Below, piece by piece: positions 26,396-36,252 of a DNA stretch of 64,000 bases (position 1 is its first letter; the number at the start of each line of letters is the position of its first letter). The notes under the pieces are model-generated. The model did not search any database, was not told the origin of the DNA, and saw only the letters and a list, made by a program, of their open reading frames with translations. Both the position numbers and the translations under genes were made by a program. Source of the DNA: Tectiglobus sp965223355 (GTDB lineage: Bacteria; Pseudomonadota; Alphaproteobacteria; Rhizobiales; Hyphomicrobiaceae); assembly GCA_965223355.1 (NCBI GenBank), contig CBDCWE010000003.1, positions 620,001 through 684,000 on the forward strand, written 5' to 3'.

Positions 26396-28015
26396 ATGCA
26401 ACCTGCGTTCGGGCTCTATACGCACATCTGGGCCAACGCGTTTCGCTCTGTGTTGTTGATCGTCGGCCTGTTTGCACTGATCTACTGCCTGGCCTTTGGT
26501 TACACGATGATCCGGACGGCGGTCTTCGATGGCGGGTCGTTCGGCTACATTGTTGATCACTCCGCCCGATCGGTTCTGGCTATCACGCCCCACATTACGG
26601 CAGCGGCGCTGACGTGGATTGTTATCGGCTATTATTTCAACAAATGGATCGTCGGCGCCGTGACCGGTGCCCGGCCGGTCACCCGCAAGGACGAACCTGA
26701 ACTCTACAACTTTCTGGAAAACCTATGTGTTTCTCGCGGCATGCCAATGCCGACGCTGTCGATTGTCGAGACCCCGGAACTCAATGCGTTCGCCTCCGGC
26801 CTGAGCGAGAAGCAGTACACCGTGGCGGTCACGCGCGGGCTCATCGAACACCTCGACGACGATGAAATCGAGGCCGTTCTGGCCCACGAGCTAACCCACA
26901 TTCGCAATCACGATGTGCGCTTGATGGTGATCGCGGTGGTCATTGTCGGCATGATCGCGATGTGCATCGAAATCATGCTGCGCTACGTGTTCTATTCCTC
27001 CGGCAATCGCAACGCCGGACGTGGGTCGAACGGTGCGCTGCCTGCCATTCTGGTGGGTATCGCGATCATCATCGGCGTTTGGTTCTTGTCGCGGCTGTTG
27101 AACTTTGCCCTGTCGCGACGGCGCGAGTTTATGGCTGATGCCGGGGCGGTGGAACTCACCAAGAACCCCGATGCCATGATTTCGGCGCTGCGCAAGATCG
27201 AAGGCCACAGCGATGTCGAAGCGATGCCGACCGGTATGATGGAGATGTGCATCGACAATCCTCGCTCGGACTTCACGAGCTGGTTTGCAACCCACCCAAG
27301 CATCGATGATCGCGTTGCGGCGCTGAAAAAATTCGCCGGCGGTCGGGACCGTGCGCCAGGGCGCGTGGCAGCGCGCCGACGCATTGCCCAGCGCTCGAGC
27401 GGTCAGGGAGCGGCACCGCGCGACAATCCTTGGACCGACGGCCGAAATCAGGCATCTGTCGACGCACCGACGGCCGCCAAATCGGGCCCCAATCCGTGGT
27501 CTGTAGAGGACCTGGTCGTGATCGGCAGCGTCCTGGAAGCGGAAGCGGAAGCGGACAGGCCCGGCGCCAAGCGCCGACCGCGCCGGCCGGCACCTGCGCC
27601 CGACCCGAAGCCGGCGCCGGATCCGCCGCCGGCCCCGGACCACGCGCCCTGGACCGCCGGCAACATGAAGAGCACGCCAACGGCCGGTTTCGCCCCCAAG
27701 CATCACGCGCAACGCCCAACCAATGCCGTCGATCAGGTCCGGCGCGCGCCGTCCCAGGCAGCGCAACCACAACCGCAACCACCACCACAACCGCAACCGC
27801 AACCGCAAGAGCCAACGGCTGCGAGCGCGGCTAGACCCTCGCCAACGCCGGCCGGCACACCGTCGCCCCCGAGCCGTCCAGCCAAGCTCAAACGCGCCCT
27901 CCAGCGGACCGAACCGCAGGGTTTCGGCAAACGCGGTTCTCAAAGCACCAGGGGCTTCGGAAAACGTTCAGCGAAGATCACGCGCAAGGCGAAAGCGCCC
28001 ACGGTTTCAAACTGA
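26396..28015 (+). CDS. Membrane M48 zinc metallopeptidase with long Pro/Gln/Lys-rich tail
   Basis: A 539-residue protease. Two N-terminal membrane helices (about residues 20-45 and 60-85), the zinc site HELTH at residue 164 within LAHELTHIRNHDVRLM, further membrane helices around residues 180-240, and the third ligand region RRREFMADAGAVEL. The conserved part ends near residue 310. The remaining 230 residues are low-complexity: basic, then Pro/Ala, a PQPQPP-type run and a Lys/Arg-rich end, so probably disordered. Paired with lemA. It differs from the htpX at 52.8 kb, so the region has two M48 proteases. Confidence 0.92.
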   Translation: MQPAFGLYTHIWANAFRSVLLIVGLFALIYCLAFGYTMIRTAVFDGGSFGYIVDHSARSVLAITPHITAAALTWIVIGYYFNKWIVGAVTGARPVTRKDEPELYNFLENLCVSRGMPMPTLSIVETPELNAFASGLSEKQYTVAVTRGLIEHLDDDEIEAVLAHELTHIRNHDVRLMVIAVVIVGMIAMCIEIMLRYVFYSSGNRNAGRGSNGALPAILVGIAIIIGVWFLSRLLNFALSRRREFMADAGAVELTKNPDAMISALRKIEGHSDVEAMPTGMMEMCIDNPRSDFTSWFATHPSIDDRVAALKKFAGGRDRAPGRVAARRRIAQRSSGQGAAPRDNPWTDGRNQASVDAPTAAKSGPNPWSVEDLVVIGSVLEAEAEADRPGAKRRPRRPAPAPDPKPAPDPPPAPDHAPWTAGNMKSTPTAGFAPKHHAQRPTNAVDQVRRAPSQAAQPQPQPPPQPQPQPQEPTAASAARPSPTPAGTPSPPSRPAKLKRALQRTEPQGFGKRGSQSTRGFGKRSAKITRKAKAPTVSN

Positions 28016-28059
28016 GCCCGCGGCATTGCGCTCCGCGGCCGACCCGCCGTAGCCGCTCA

Positions 28060-29904
28060 TCATTCGGCTGCTTCCTTGGCGAGGAAGCCGCCGGACTGGC
28101 GCGTCCACAGGTCGGCATAGAGACCATCCTTGCGGATCAGCTCCTCGTGCGATCCCATCTCGACGATCTGGCCGGCGTCCATGATCACCAGGCGATCCAT
28201 GGCGGCAATCGTCGACAATCGGTGAGCGATGGCGATCACCGTCTTGCCCTGCATCAGATTGTAGAGCTGCTCCTGGATTGCCGCCTCAACCTCGGAGTCG
28301 AGCGCGCTCGTTGCCTCGTCCAGGATCAGGATCGGCGCGTCCTTCAGAAGAACCCGGGCGATCGCGATGCGTTGGCGCTGGCCGCCCGACAGCTTGACGC
28401 CGCGCTCGCCAACATGCGCGTCATAGCCGGTGCGCCCGCTGGCATCCATGAGTTCCGGAATGAACTGGTGCGCCTGAGCAAGCTCGGCGGCGGCGATCGC
28501 TGCGTCACGCGTCGCCGACAATCGGCCGTAGAGAATGTTGTCGAGGACCGAGCGGTGCAACAGCGAGGTGTCCTGGGTCACCATGCCGATTTGCGCGCGC
28601 AGACTGTCCTGCGTGACGCCGGCAATGTCCTGACCATCGATCAGAATGCGACCGCTGTCGAGATCGTAAAACCGGAGCAGGACGTTGACCAGCGTCGACT
28701 TGCCGGCGCCAGAGCGCCCGACCAGGCCAACCTTTTCGCCGGGCGCGATCGTCAACGACAACCTGTCGATAATGCCGCCATTTTCCTTGCCGTAATGAAA
28801 GCCGATCGCATCATAGACAATGCCGCCCGCGGTGACCTTCAACGGCGCCGCGTTGGGTGCATCAACAACCGAAAGGGGCTGCGAAATCGTCTCCATTCCC
28901 TCTTGAACATTGCCGATATTTTCAAAGATCGCCGTAACCACCCAAATCACCCAACCGGACATGTTCACGATGCGGATGGTCAGCGCGACAATCAGAGCGA
29001 TCGCGCCGATCGTCACGAGACCGCTGCTCCACAGGGCGATGGCAAGACCGCCGCTGGCGACGATCAGCAGACCGTTCGTGATCCAGATCGTAACGTTCAT
29101 CAGGGTGATCATGCGCAGCTGACGATTGTAGATGTCGAGATGTTCGCTCAGCGCTTCACGGGCGTACTCGTCCTCGCGGTCGGCATGGGCGAACAGCTTG
29201 ACCGTCAGAATGTTGGTATAGCTGTCGACAATGCGCCCGGTCAGCGTGGAGCGGGCGTCGGCCGTTTCCGCAGCGCGCTGCTTGATGCGCGGCACGAAAT
29301 AAATCATGACGCCAATGTAAAGCGTGATCCAGGCCACGATCGGAATGGTCAGGCGCCAGTCGGCGGCTGCAAACAGAACGATGGCACTCGTCGTGTAGAC
29401 GACGACGAACCAGATTGCGTCAAACAATTGGGCGACCGATTCGCGTAAAGACGGCGCCGTGTTCATCACCTTGTTGGCAACCCGGCCGGCAAAGTCGTTC
29501 TGGAAGAAGCTCAGGCTTTGGCGCAGAACATAGCGGTGCGTTTGCCACCGGATCCGTGTTGAGACGGCGCCGGCAATCATCTGACTGGCAATCAGCTCAT
29601 CGAGACCGAACACGACGGGCCGCGCAACAAGCGCGATGAAGGCAATCCACAGCAGCAAACCGCCGTGATCACCGAGGAAACTTTGCGGTGTTTGGGACGC
29701 GCGCATCAGATCGACGATCTGGCCGAGGTAGGCGAAGAATGAGACCTCGATTAGCGCTGCGACAAAACCGGTTGCCGCCAGCGCCAGCCAATAGGGCCAG
29801 ATTGGCGATATAAAATGCCAATAGAAAGCGGTCAGTTTCGATGGCGGGCGAACCAGGCGGCCCGCCGGAAACGGCTCGATTCTCGTTTCAAACCACGGCA
29901 CCAT
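28060..29904 (-). CDS. ABC exporter, fused permease and ATPase
   Basis: A 614-residue half-transporter of the ABCB/MsbA type. Six membrane helices occupy about residues 30-330; the nucleotide-binding domain has Walker A GRSGAGKST, Q-loop MVTQDTS, signature LSGGQRQR, Walker B ILILDEATSALD and the H-loop AHRLSTI. It works as a homodimer and exports a lipid, peptide or drug; sequence does not say which. Convergent with the M48 protease gene and divergent from hemF, so the FNR box at 30030 could serve either promoter. Confidence 0.95.
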   Translation of the reverse strand: MVPWFETRIEPFPAGRLVRPPSKLTAFYWHFISPIWPYWLALAATGFVAALIEVSFFAYLGQIVDLMRASQTPQSFLGDHGGLLLWIAFIALVARPVVFGLDELIASQMIAGAVSTRIRWQTHRYVLRQSLSFFQNDFAGRVANKVMNTAPSLRESVAQLFDAIWFVVVYTTSAIVLFAAADWRLTIPIVAWITLYIGVMIYFVPRIKQRAAETADARSTLTGRIVDSYTNILTVKLFAHADREDEYAREALSEHLDIYNRQLRMITLMNVTIWITNGLLIVASGGLAIALWSSGLVTIGAIALIVALTIRIVNMSGWVIWVVTAIFENIGNVQEGMETISQPLSVVDAPNAAPLKVTAGGIVYDAIGFHYGKENGGIIDRLSLTIAPGEKVGLVGRSGAGKSTLVNVLLRFYDLDSGRILIDGQDIAGVTQDSLRAQIGMVTQDTSLLHRSVLDNILYGRLSATRDAAIAAAELAQAHQFIPELMDASGRTGYDAHVGERGVKLSGGQRQRIAIARVLLKDAPILILDEATSALDSEVEAAIQEQLYNLMQGKTVIAIAHRLSTIAAMDRLVIMDAGQIVEMGSHEELIRKDGLYADLWTRQSGGFLAKEAAE

Positions 29905-30214
29905 CTCAGCACGCTGACATCCTCTTTCGCTGGCCTGCGTGCAAGTGCCAAAGCCGTAGCGTCGCGAGCGGACCTCGCGCCGTCGGTCTTTGCAATGACA
30001 GGCTGTGTTTCCTGTTAAGCGGCCAGGAGTTGATAAAGATCAATGTCTCGGCCGGCCACAAAATAGCATTTCGCAGGCCGATATACCCAGTTCGCGACAA
30101 AACCGTGACATCGGCTGGCCATTGTGCGAAACCGCGGCCGAATGGACACACCTGTTGTGCCCCTGGGGCCGCAACCTTCCCGCGCTTTCACAGCGACGCT
30201 ACACGGACAACACC
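29905..30214. other. Divergent promoter region between the ABC exporter and hemF
   Basis: About 310 bases without a gene. It holds a perfect FNR/FixK box (30030-30043). I see no further hairpin or repeat. Confidence 0.6.
30030..30043. promoter_or_regulatory. FNR/FixK-type operator
   Basis: TTGAT-AAAG-ATCAA, an exact match to the FNR/FixK consensus TTGAT-N4-ATCAA. It lies 172 bases before the hemF start and 126 bases before the start of the divergent ABC exporter gene. Oxygen-responsive control of haem genes by such regulators is well known in alphaproteobacteria. Confidence 0.75.
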
Positions 30215-31120
30215 ATGACGCTTCCCGACCACATCGAACAGTCAAAGGCCCAGGCCGAGACCTGGTTTCAGACGCTGCGCGACGACATCACCGCTGCGTT
30301 CGAAGAGCTGGAGGCGACATTGCCGGCGACGGCACCGCTGCACGAGCGCATGCCCGGTGCGTTTGAACGCACACCCTGGGATCGCACCGACCACACCGGA
30401 GTTCCTGGCGGCGGCGGCGTTATGAGCCTGATGCGCGGCCGCGTTTTCGAAAAGGTCGGTGTTCATACATCGACCGTTCACGGCGAATTTGCGCCCGAGT
30501 TCCGCCAAACCATTCCCGGGGCGGAAGACGATCCGCGGTTCTGGGCGTCGGGAATCTCGCTGATTGCCCACATGCACAACCCGCACGTACCGGCCGTGCA
30601 CATGAACACCCGCATGGTCGTCACAACCAAGTGGTGGTTTGGCGGCGGCGCCGATCTGACGCCGGTTTTGGCCGTCCGGCGCACTCAGGAAGACCCCGAC
30701 ACCAGCACCTTTCATGGTGCTTTCAAGGCCGCGTGCGATCAGCACGCGATTGCCGATTACCAACGTTACAAGGACTGGTGTGACGAATATTTCTACTTGC
30801 CTCACCGCAACGAAATGCGCGGCGTTGGCGGCATTTTCTACGATTATCTGACCCCCGCCGACAACGATGGTGGCTGGCCGGCGGCGTTTGCGTTCACGCA
30901 GGATGTGGGGCGCGCCTTTCGTGACACCTATCCAGAGCTTGTCAGACGCAACTGGCAACGGTCTTGGTCCGACGCCGAACGCGATGAACAGTTGATCCGG
31001 CGCGGACGGTACGTGGAGTTCAACTTACTCTATGACCGTGGCACGCTGTTCGGCCTCAAGACCGGCGGCAATGTCGATTCGATTCTCTCGAGCATGCCGC
31101 CGGCGGTGAAGTGGCCGTGA
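30215..31120 (+). CDS. hemF: Oxygen-dependent coproporphyrinogen III oxidase
   Basis: A 301-residue enzyme that decarboxylates coproporphyrinogen III to protoporphyrinogen IX using O2. HemF hallmarks: GGGGVMSLMRGRVFEKVGV, HNPHVPAVHMNTRM, WWFGGGADLTP, CDEYFYLPHRNEMRGVGGIFYD split over the conserved core, and the C-terminal RRGRYVEFNLLYDRGT and GLKTGGNVDSILSSMPP. ATG at 30215 gives the family's normal length. An FNR/FixK box lies 172 bases upstream, which suggests oxygen control. Confidence 0.97.
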   Translation: MTLPDHIEQSKAQAETWFQTLRDDITAAFEELEATLPATAPLHERMPGAFERTPWDRTDHTGVPGGGGVMSLMRGRVFEKVGVHTSTVHGEFAPEFRQTIPGAEDDPRFWASGISLIAHMHNPHVPAVHMNTRMVVTTKWWFGGGADLTPVLAVRRTQEDPDTSTFHGAFKAACDQHAIADYQRYKDWCDEYFYLPHRNEMRGVGGIFYDYLTPADNDGGWPAAFAFTQDVGRAFRDTYPELVRRNWQRSWSDAERDEQLIRRGRYVEFNLLYDRGTLFGLKTGGNVDSILSSMPPAVKWP

Positions 31121-31144
31121 CGGGCTGCGGGTCGGCGCTCATGA

Positions 31145-32476
31145 CTACTTCTCAACGGCCGGAAACTGCATGCGCGGGCGCGCTTCGCGATCGGACGGCA
31201 CGACGGCGGACCGCGGCCGGCGAACCAATGCGGGTCGTGGCGGCGAAATACTTGTCGGAACGACGTGGCCGTGCTGCTGGCGCACGGCGATCAACTCATC
31301 GAACACGGCAAGGAACTGACGCGAACCATCTTTCTTGAGGTTGGCATCCATGCGCTGGTTGAGGGCAACGATCAGACCCTTCGACGTTCGTCCGCGCACG
31401 ATCGAATTGCGGTAATAGGCCCGGCGCGAGAAGAAATTCGTGGTCGGCTTGTCGCGCGCTACCTTTTTCATCATCTCCAGCCCGGTGCCGGGCCCAGCCA
31501 GGTTCATCAATTCGAGCTCGGCGCCGGATAGGTTGTGCAAGCCCCTGCTTGCTGCCAACCGCTTGATGTCGGCCAGCTTAGTGACCTGCATCCAGGGGCC
31601 GATCAGGCCGTCGATGTTCAAGGGGTGAAGCCCCATGCCGCGCGACGTCTTGGCCAGGGCGCGCTGGCGCGACCACTTATAGGGAATCGACTTCGATGTT
31701 TTGAGCATGGCACGCAGTGCGGCAAGCTTCTGCGACAGTTGCTGGCGCCGTTCGGCAACCCGCTCACGCTTTATGATCCCCTTGAGACGCCGAACAAACG
31801 CCGGGCCGTGCTTGGCCATAACATTGATCGAGTTGGCCGCCAGCAACTGCGCATAACCAAGCGCGCTCGAGATTGGTCGTCCCTTCTTGGAAATTGGATG
31901 AATGCCGGCCTGCATGTCGGCCGTACCGTTACCGCCCGTCTCCAAGGCAAATACGCGCACAACCTGGTCTTTTGTCAAACCGAGGGACAGTGCTTCACGT
32001 GCATATCGGCGCTTGTATTCGCGCTCGGGAATGCGCTCCGGGGTGAAGTTGTAATGGCGTTTGGCCGCCGCGAGGTAGTCGCGCACGCCGGGCAGTTGCG
32101 GCCTCGTGGCTGGTCCTTTTGCGTCTTTGTCGCGAAACCTCCGCCACCGGCGCAACAGTGATTTCTGAAGCTTCGGGCCGTTGTAGACGGGCGGAAACTT
32201 GACCGCATAGTCCTTCGCCAACAGGCGCTGTCGCTGTCTTTTTTTACGCCGCCGCCGCTGGCGCAGACGATCGATCGTGCGCCAGTAGGATTCAACCGCA
32301 CTACGATGGGCAATCTGGGCAACATACCAGGCCTCGAAGGCCCGCCGCTCCGCACCATCCAAGTTGTTTGAGAAGTCTCTCGCCTTGGAGCTTGCAAGCA
32401 AATTGGGACTGACGAGCACGAGCGGCAGAACCGCAGCGAGCGCGATCATCAGCAGCTTGCGCAATGTTGTCGCCAT
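31145..32476 (-). CDS. Secreted lytic-transglycosylase-like protein
   Basis: A 443-residue protein from the ATG at 32476, where a signal peptide begins (LLMIALAAVLPLVLVSPNLLAS). A very basic segment (RQRRRRKKRQRQR) lies near residue 75. The core VFALETGGNGTADMQAGIHP followed by SALGYAQLLAANSINVM matches the ETGG-Glu and GYAQ region of GH23/SLT-like lysozyme folds, so peptidoglycan cleavage is likely. The frame is open upstream to 32659 but the signal peptide marks the start. Tail is Pro/Arg-rich. It stands alone, ending 25 bases after hemF in convergent orientation. Confidence 0.75.
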   Translation of the reverse strand: MATTLRKLLMIALAAVLPLVLVSPNLLASSKARDFSNNLDGAERRAFEAWYVAQIAHRSAVESYWRTIDRLRQRRRRKKRQRQRLLAKDYAVKFPPVYNGPKLQKSLLRRWRRFRDKDAKGPATRPQLPGVRDYLAAAKRHYNFTPERIPEREYKRRYAREALSLGLTKDQVVRVFALETGGNGTADMQAGIHPISKKGRPISSALGYAQLLAANSINVMAKHGPAFVRRLKGIIKRERVAERRQQLSQKLAALRAMLKTSKSIPYKWSRQRALAKTSRGMGLHPLNIDGLIGPWMQVTKLADIKRLAASRGLHNLSGAELELMNLAGPGTGLEMMKKVARDKPTTNFFSRRAYYRNSIVRGRTSKGLIVALNQRMDANLKKDGSRQFLAVFDELIAVRQQHGHVVPTSISPPRPALVRRPRSAVVPSDREARPRMQFPAVEK

Positions 32477-32879
32477 GCGCCCCCCAATGGAACCGCGGAC
32501 CGCGGTCGAATCGGCCTTTTGCTCAGGCGTTGAACTTGTCGCACACGAACCGGCTCGAATGATGGCAATAAGTGGGAGATTCAACAACAGTAGCATTAGA
32601 GGAGATGACCGCAGACGACCTCGACACCGCACAATTCTGACACCGATATGGCGGATCAAAGGGCGTGCGTCCGAAGCCGTTCGTCGCCGGTCCCGAGCGC
32701 TTCGCGCAGCAATATTCGATTGGCCAATAAGACTGAAGGTTTTGGAGCGCGCGGCAATCTGCTATGACCAGAAGCGGGCCGAGATTGCATGAGCCACAGC
32801 GTCCGGATCGCTCGGTCCTGGTGTGTTTTGGGCGATTGTTTCTGTCGGCCATCCGATGCTTGAGACCAATTCAAACTGC
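32477..32879. other. Divergent intergenic region
   Basis: About 400 bases between the lytic-transglycosylase-like gene and the NUDIX gene, reading outward to both. No gene, repeat or clear operator seen. It should hold both promoters. Confidence 0.5.
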
Positions 32880-33557
32880 ATGACAAACACCGTGCCAACT
32901 GAGCGGGACGCATGGGATGAACAGCGCTTTCGCAACCTCGCGACGCTTGCTCTGCATGCCGCACCGCAGGAAACACCGGCCAATCTGGCCAAGCGTGGTG
33001 CCCGGATTCGCAGCGACTTTGAACTTAATCCGGATCACCAGGCAGTTCGCGAAATCGCCAAGGCGCCGCGCGCGGCAGCTGTGCTGGTGCCGATCGTCGT
33101 GCGCGAAGACCTGACCGTCCTGCTCACGCAGCGAACGGAACATCTGCCGAGCCACGCCGGCCAGATCGCATTTCCGGGCGGCAAGGTCGAACAACACGAT
33201 GCCAGCCCGTTGGCAGCGGCCCTGCGCGAGACGCAAGAAGAGATCGGCCTTGAGGCGCGGTATATCGAACCGCTCGGCTATCTCGACGGCTATCTCACAG
33301 GCACGGGATTTCACGTCGTTCCGGTCGTCGCTTTGGTCGAGCCTGGGTTTTCACTGACATTGGATTCATCAGAAGTTGCAGATGCATTTGAAGTACCATT
33401 GAGCTTTTTGTTGGACGAGAAAAACCACCGGACACACACCCGCGAATGGCGCGGTCAATTGCGATCCTACTATGCCATGCCCTACTGTGATCGCTATATC
33501 TGGGGGGCGACTGCCGGCATGATCAAAAACTTGCACGAAAGGTTCTGCGAGACATGA
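32880..33557 (+). CDS. CoA pyrophosphatase, NUDIX hydrolase
   Basis: A 225-residue NUDIX protein of the NudL/CoAse subgroup. The subgroup motif LLTQRTEHLPSHAGQIAFPGG precedes, in two parts, the NUDIX box whose helix is LRETQEEIGLEA. Such enzymes split CoA to phosphopantetheine and 3',5'-ADP. The start is uncertain: ATG at 32880 is nearest to where similarity begins, ATG at 32856 is also in frame. Its stop overlaps the next gene by four bases, opening a NUDIX-DUF6111-cca operon common in Hyphomicrobiales. Confidence 0.92.
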   Translation: MTNTVPTERDAWDEQRFRNLATLALHAAPQETPANLAKRGARIRSDFELNPDHQAVREIAKAPRAAAVLVPIVVREDLTVLLTQRTEHLPSHAGQIAFPGGKVEQHDASPLAAALRETQEEIGLEARYIEPLGYLDGYLTGTGFHVVPVVALVEPGFSLTLDSSEVADAFEVPLSFLLDEKNHRTHTREWRGQLRSYYAMPYCDRYIWGATAGMIKNLHERFCET

Positions 33558-33826
33558 TCCGTGTCGTTCTTCAAAACATCGTTTTACTGCTGTTGCCGAG
33601 TGTTGCCTATCTTGCATTCATGATCTTGCGCCGGCGCGAACAAAACCTGGCGGGCGTCGGCAAAATCCTGCACGAAGCGCCGATTGCGTGGCTGATTGGA
33701 TCGGGAACGGTTCTGATGCTCGCCGGCCTCGCCTACTTCGGATCCGATGCCGGTGGGCGGCCGGGTGAAACCTATCAGCCGCCGGTATACCGCGATGGAA
33801 AGATTATTCCCGGACGAGGAAAATGA
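33554..33826 (+). CDS. DUF6111 family small membrane protein
   Basis: A 90-residue protein with two hydrophobic helices (VVLQNIVLLLLPSVAYLAFM and APIAWLIGSGTVLMLAGLAY) separated by a charged turn, and a short C-terminal tail. It matches the small membrane protein usually found between CoA pyrophosphatase and cca in this order of bacteria. Function unknown. Coupled to both neighbours by four-base overlaps. Confidence 0.85.
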   Translation: MIRVVLQNIVLLLLPSVAYLAFMILRRREQNLAGVGKILHEAPIAWLIGSGTVLMLAGLAYFGSDAGGRPGETYQPPVYRDGKIIPGRGK

Positions 33827-35085
33827 GCGGTCTGACACGGCAGCCCGGCAAAGCCTCGGTGCCGTCGCTGGCGGATGCTGACTGGCTGGTCGCGCCGGCA
33901 ACACAAACGGTCCTGCGCACATTGGAAGCGGCCGGCCATGAAGCCCGTGTCGTCGGCGGCGCCGTTCGCAATGCGCTGATTGGCAGGGCGGTGCATGATC
34001 GCGATATCGCCACGACGGCACGGCCCAAGGAGGTCATCGCAATTTGCGATGGCGCCGGATTGCGCACGGTCCCGACCGGGTTGAAGCACGGCACCGTTAC
34101 CGTCATCGTTAACGGCGAGGCCCTGGAAGTTACGACCCTGCGCGAAGACATCGCCACCGACGGTCGCCATGCCGAGGTGCGCTTCACCACGGTTTGGGCG
34201 GCCGATGCGAGCCGGCGCGATTTCACGATCAACGCGCTTTATTGCGATGCCGACGGCACCATTCATGATCCGCTCGGCGGCATCGCCGATATCATTTCAC
34301 GAACAGTTCGCTTCATCGGCAACCCCGATGATCGGATCAGGGAAGATTATCTCAGGATCTTGCGGTTCTTCCGGCTGTTTGCCGAATACGGTTTAGGCCG
34401 CCCGGACTTACCGGGCTTGAGGGCCTGTGTAACGGGTCGCCGCGGTCTCAGACGCCTGTCCGGTGAACGGCTGCGACAGGAACTGATGAGGCTGTTTGCT
34501 GCCCCGCGTGCGCTGGCGGCAGTCGACAGCATGTTCGATCAGGGCATCTGGGGCGAAATCTTTCCGACGGTGCCGCGGCTCGGCCATCTTGCCAGGCTGA
34601 TCGGTGCTGAACCGCATTCGCGCGCCATTCTGCGGATCGCTTGCGCGACAGTCATGATCCAGGAAGATGTTGCGCGCATTGCAGAGTGGCTGCGGCTTTC
34701 CAATGTCGAACGTGACGCCTTGCGAAACGTTGCAGCGGCCGGCTTTGGCCACGAACCGCCGCCAATGGCACACGCCAAACGACTGTTGTATCGGCTCGGC
34801 AAACAGCGCTACCGCGACCTTGTCAGCTATCGCTCGACAGCATCTTATGCCAGCCTTTCGCAAGCCGGCTGGCTGGATGCCAAAGCGCTCATCCGAAATT
34901 GGCAGCCGCCCGAGTTTCCGCTGAGCGGCCGCGATGCCTTGTCGATGGGTCACGCACCCGGCCCTGAGATCGGTGCGGCGCTCGCTCTGGTCGAAAACCA
35001 ATGGCTGGAGCATGAATTTTCATTGAGCCGGGAACAGCTGTTGGAAATGCTGCGGACAGCGCTCCACAACCAGGCCCGCGTATAG
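33823..35085 (+). CDS. cca: CCA tRNA nucleotidyltransferase
   Basis: A 420-residue class II nucleotidyltransferase adding or repairing the CCA end of tRNAs. The head domain shows VVGGAVRNALIGR, the metal-binding Asp pair in HDRDIATTA, and the RRDFTINALYCD nucleotide-selection region; the neck has DDRIREDYLRILRFFR and SGERLRQELMRL. Last gene of the NUDIX-DUF6111-cca operon, coupled by a four-base overlap. The only tRNA in the window already encodes its CCA, so repair would be the main role for it. Confidence 0.96.
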   Translation: MSGLTRQPGKASVPSLADADWLVAPATQTVLRTLEAAGHEARVVGGAVRNALIGRAVHDRDIATTARPKEVIAICDGAGLRTVPTGLKHGTVTVIVNGEALEVTTLREDIATDGRHAEVRFTTVWAADASRRDFTINALYCDADGTIHDPLGGIADIISRTVRFIGNPDDRIREDYLRILRFFRLFAEYGLGRPDLPGLRACVTGRRGLRRLSGERLRQELMRLFAAPRALAAVDSMFDQGIWGEIFPTVPRLGHLARLIGAEPHSRAILRIACATVMIQEDVARIAEWLRLSNVERDALRNVAAAGFGHEPPPMAHAKRLLYRLGKQRYRDLVSYRSTASYASLSQAGWLDAKALIRNWQPPEFPLSGRDALSMGHAPGPEIGAALALVENQWLEHEFSLSREQLLEMLRTALHNQARV

Positions 35086-35287
35086 ACGTCGGCCTGCCGA
35101 AGTGTTCCGGTTTGCTTCGCGACCGGATCGCTTCCTGCCAAAGCCATCAGGACCGGCGAAACATATAGCGCTGCTCATTCCGGGACCAGTATCAGAATTG
35201 CCTTCTGCAAGGCCCGTCAACCGGCGATCTGACTGGTTCCGGCAGGGCCTCCACTGTCGATGTCGAACAGCGGCTCAATGGCGAAGG

Positions 35288-35608
35288 CTAAATGGCGAAT
35301 TGTTCGACCTTTGCGCCCTTTGCCAATTTGGCGACCAGCCACTTCGGCTTACGACCGCGGCCGGTCCAGGTTTCGGCCCGATTGTCCGGGTTTACGTATT
35401 TCGGGGCCACCGTACGGCCTTTCATTGCACCACGACCGCGCGTGAACAGCTCGTCAACGGAGAAGCCTGATTCCGTCGCCAGATCTTCGATCTTTTGCTT
35501 GAGTTCCATGCGCTCACGCTCTTTGGCGGTTGCGATTGCCTTCTGAACTCGGAGCTCCAGGTCCAAAAGGTCCTTCAATGACATCTTGTCGAGATTTGGC
35601 TGTCGCAC
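35288..35608 (-). CDS. H-NS family nucleoid protein, HvrA-like
   Basis: A 106-residue DNA-binding protein. The N-terminal half is a coiled-coil oligomerisation helix (LKDLLDLELRVQKAIATAKERERMELKQ region), the C-terminus the H-NS DNA-binding domain (YVNPDNRAETWTGRGRKPKWL) with the RGRKP-type AT-hook loop. It silences AT-rich DNA. Start is GTG at 35608 with GAAGGGAA seven bases upstream; the ATG at 35584 would remove eight residues. The region upstream is long and AT-rich relative to the rest of the window, as expected for a self-regulated H-NS gene. Confidence 0.93.
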   Translation of the reverse strand: MRQPNLDKMSLKDLLDLELRVQKAIATAKERERMELKQKIEDLATESGFSVDELFTRGRGAMKGRTVAPKYVNPDNRAETWTGRGRKPKWLVAKLAKGAKVEQFAI

Positions 35609-36115
35609 TGTGATTCCCTTCGTCGCTGCCGATTAGTGCCACGAAACAGCATGGTTCGCAATTCGCTATTTCATTGCAGCAATTTAGCATGATTGACCTA
35701 ACACTGTATTAATAGTCAATTTTTCAATGATAGTTATTGTTGAGCCCCGAATAAAGAACCTGCGTAGCTATCGTGGCTACTCATCGACCAACCATTCAAG
35801 TTGTGCGCTGATTTTCCAATTCGGGCTAAACCTAACGTTCTAATGCTATTATTTTTGCACAGTCGTCATGCACCATAACAGGATGTCAATTCGACGCATA
35901 CTGTGATCGCGACGCAATGATTGTGGCAAGGACAGCCTGAAACCACCAGCAAATTTCACTCCACATCGGCTGACAATCACCTGTTTCGTGCAGCACCCGG
36001 ACCCTGTGCCAAACGCCGATTTGGGCCAATGAAATATATGGTGGGAGTGAACAAAACAATCGATCCTGTGTGCAAATCCCGCGCGACAGCGCATATCTTC
36101 GTTTGCTTGAGAGCT

Positions 36116-36145
36116 TGTGGTTCCAGGCCGGGGCCTGGAACCACA
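36116..36145. repeat. Perfect 14-bp-stem palindrome
   Basis: TGTGGTTCCAGGCC and its exact complement around GG. No T-run follows, so it is not a standard terminator. Confidence 0.85.
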
Positions 36146-36252
36146 CCGGCGCAGCCATTACAACCTTCTTGACCAGCGACGATTGACGCATTCGCCATTG
36201 TCGGGGATGTGGGGCACTTTTTTCAGATAAAAACCACGCGGTTCTGATCGGC

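Noticed and set aside
26891..27943. 350-residue minus-strand open frame
   Set aside because: Antisense to the proline-rich tail of the M48 protease; pure Arg/Leu/Gly low complexity.
28147..29448. 433-residue plus-strand open frame
   Set aside because: Antisense to the ABC exporter, no recognisable domain.
36116..36145. Palindrome as a transcription terminator
   Set aside because: No T-run on either side and no gene ending nearby.
35886..36191. 101-residue minus-strand open frame
   Set aside because: Spans the perfect palindrome at 36116-36145, has atypical composition and no ribosome binding site.
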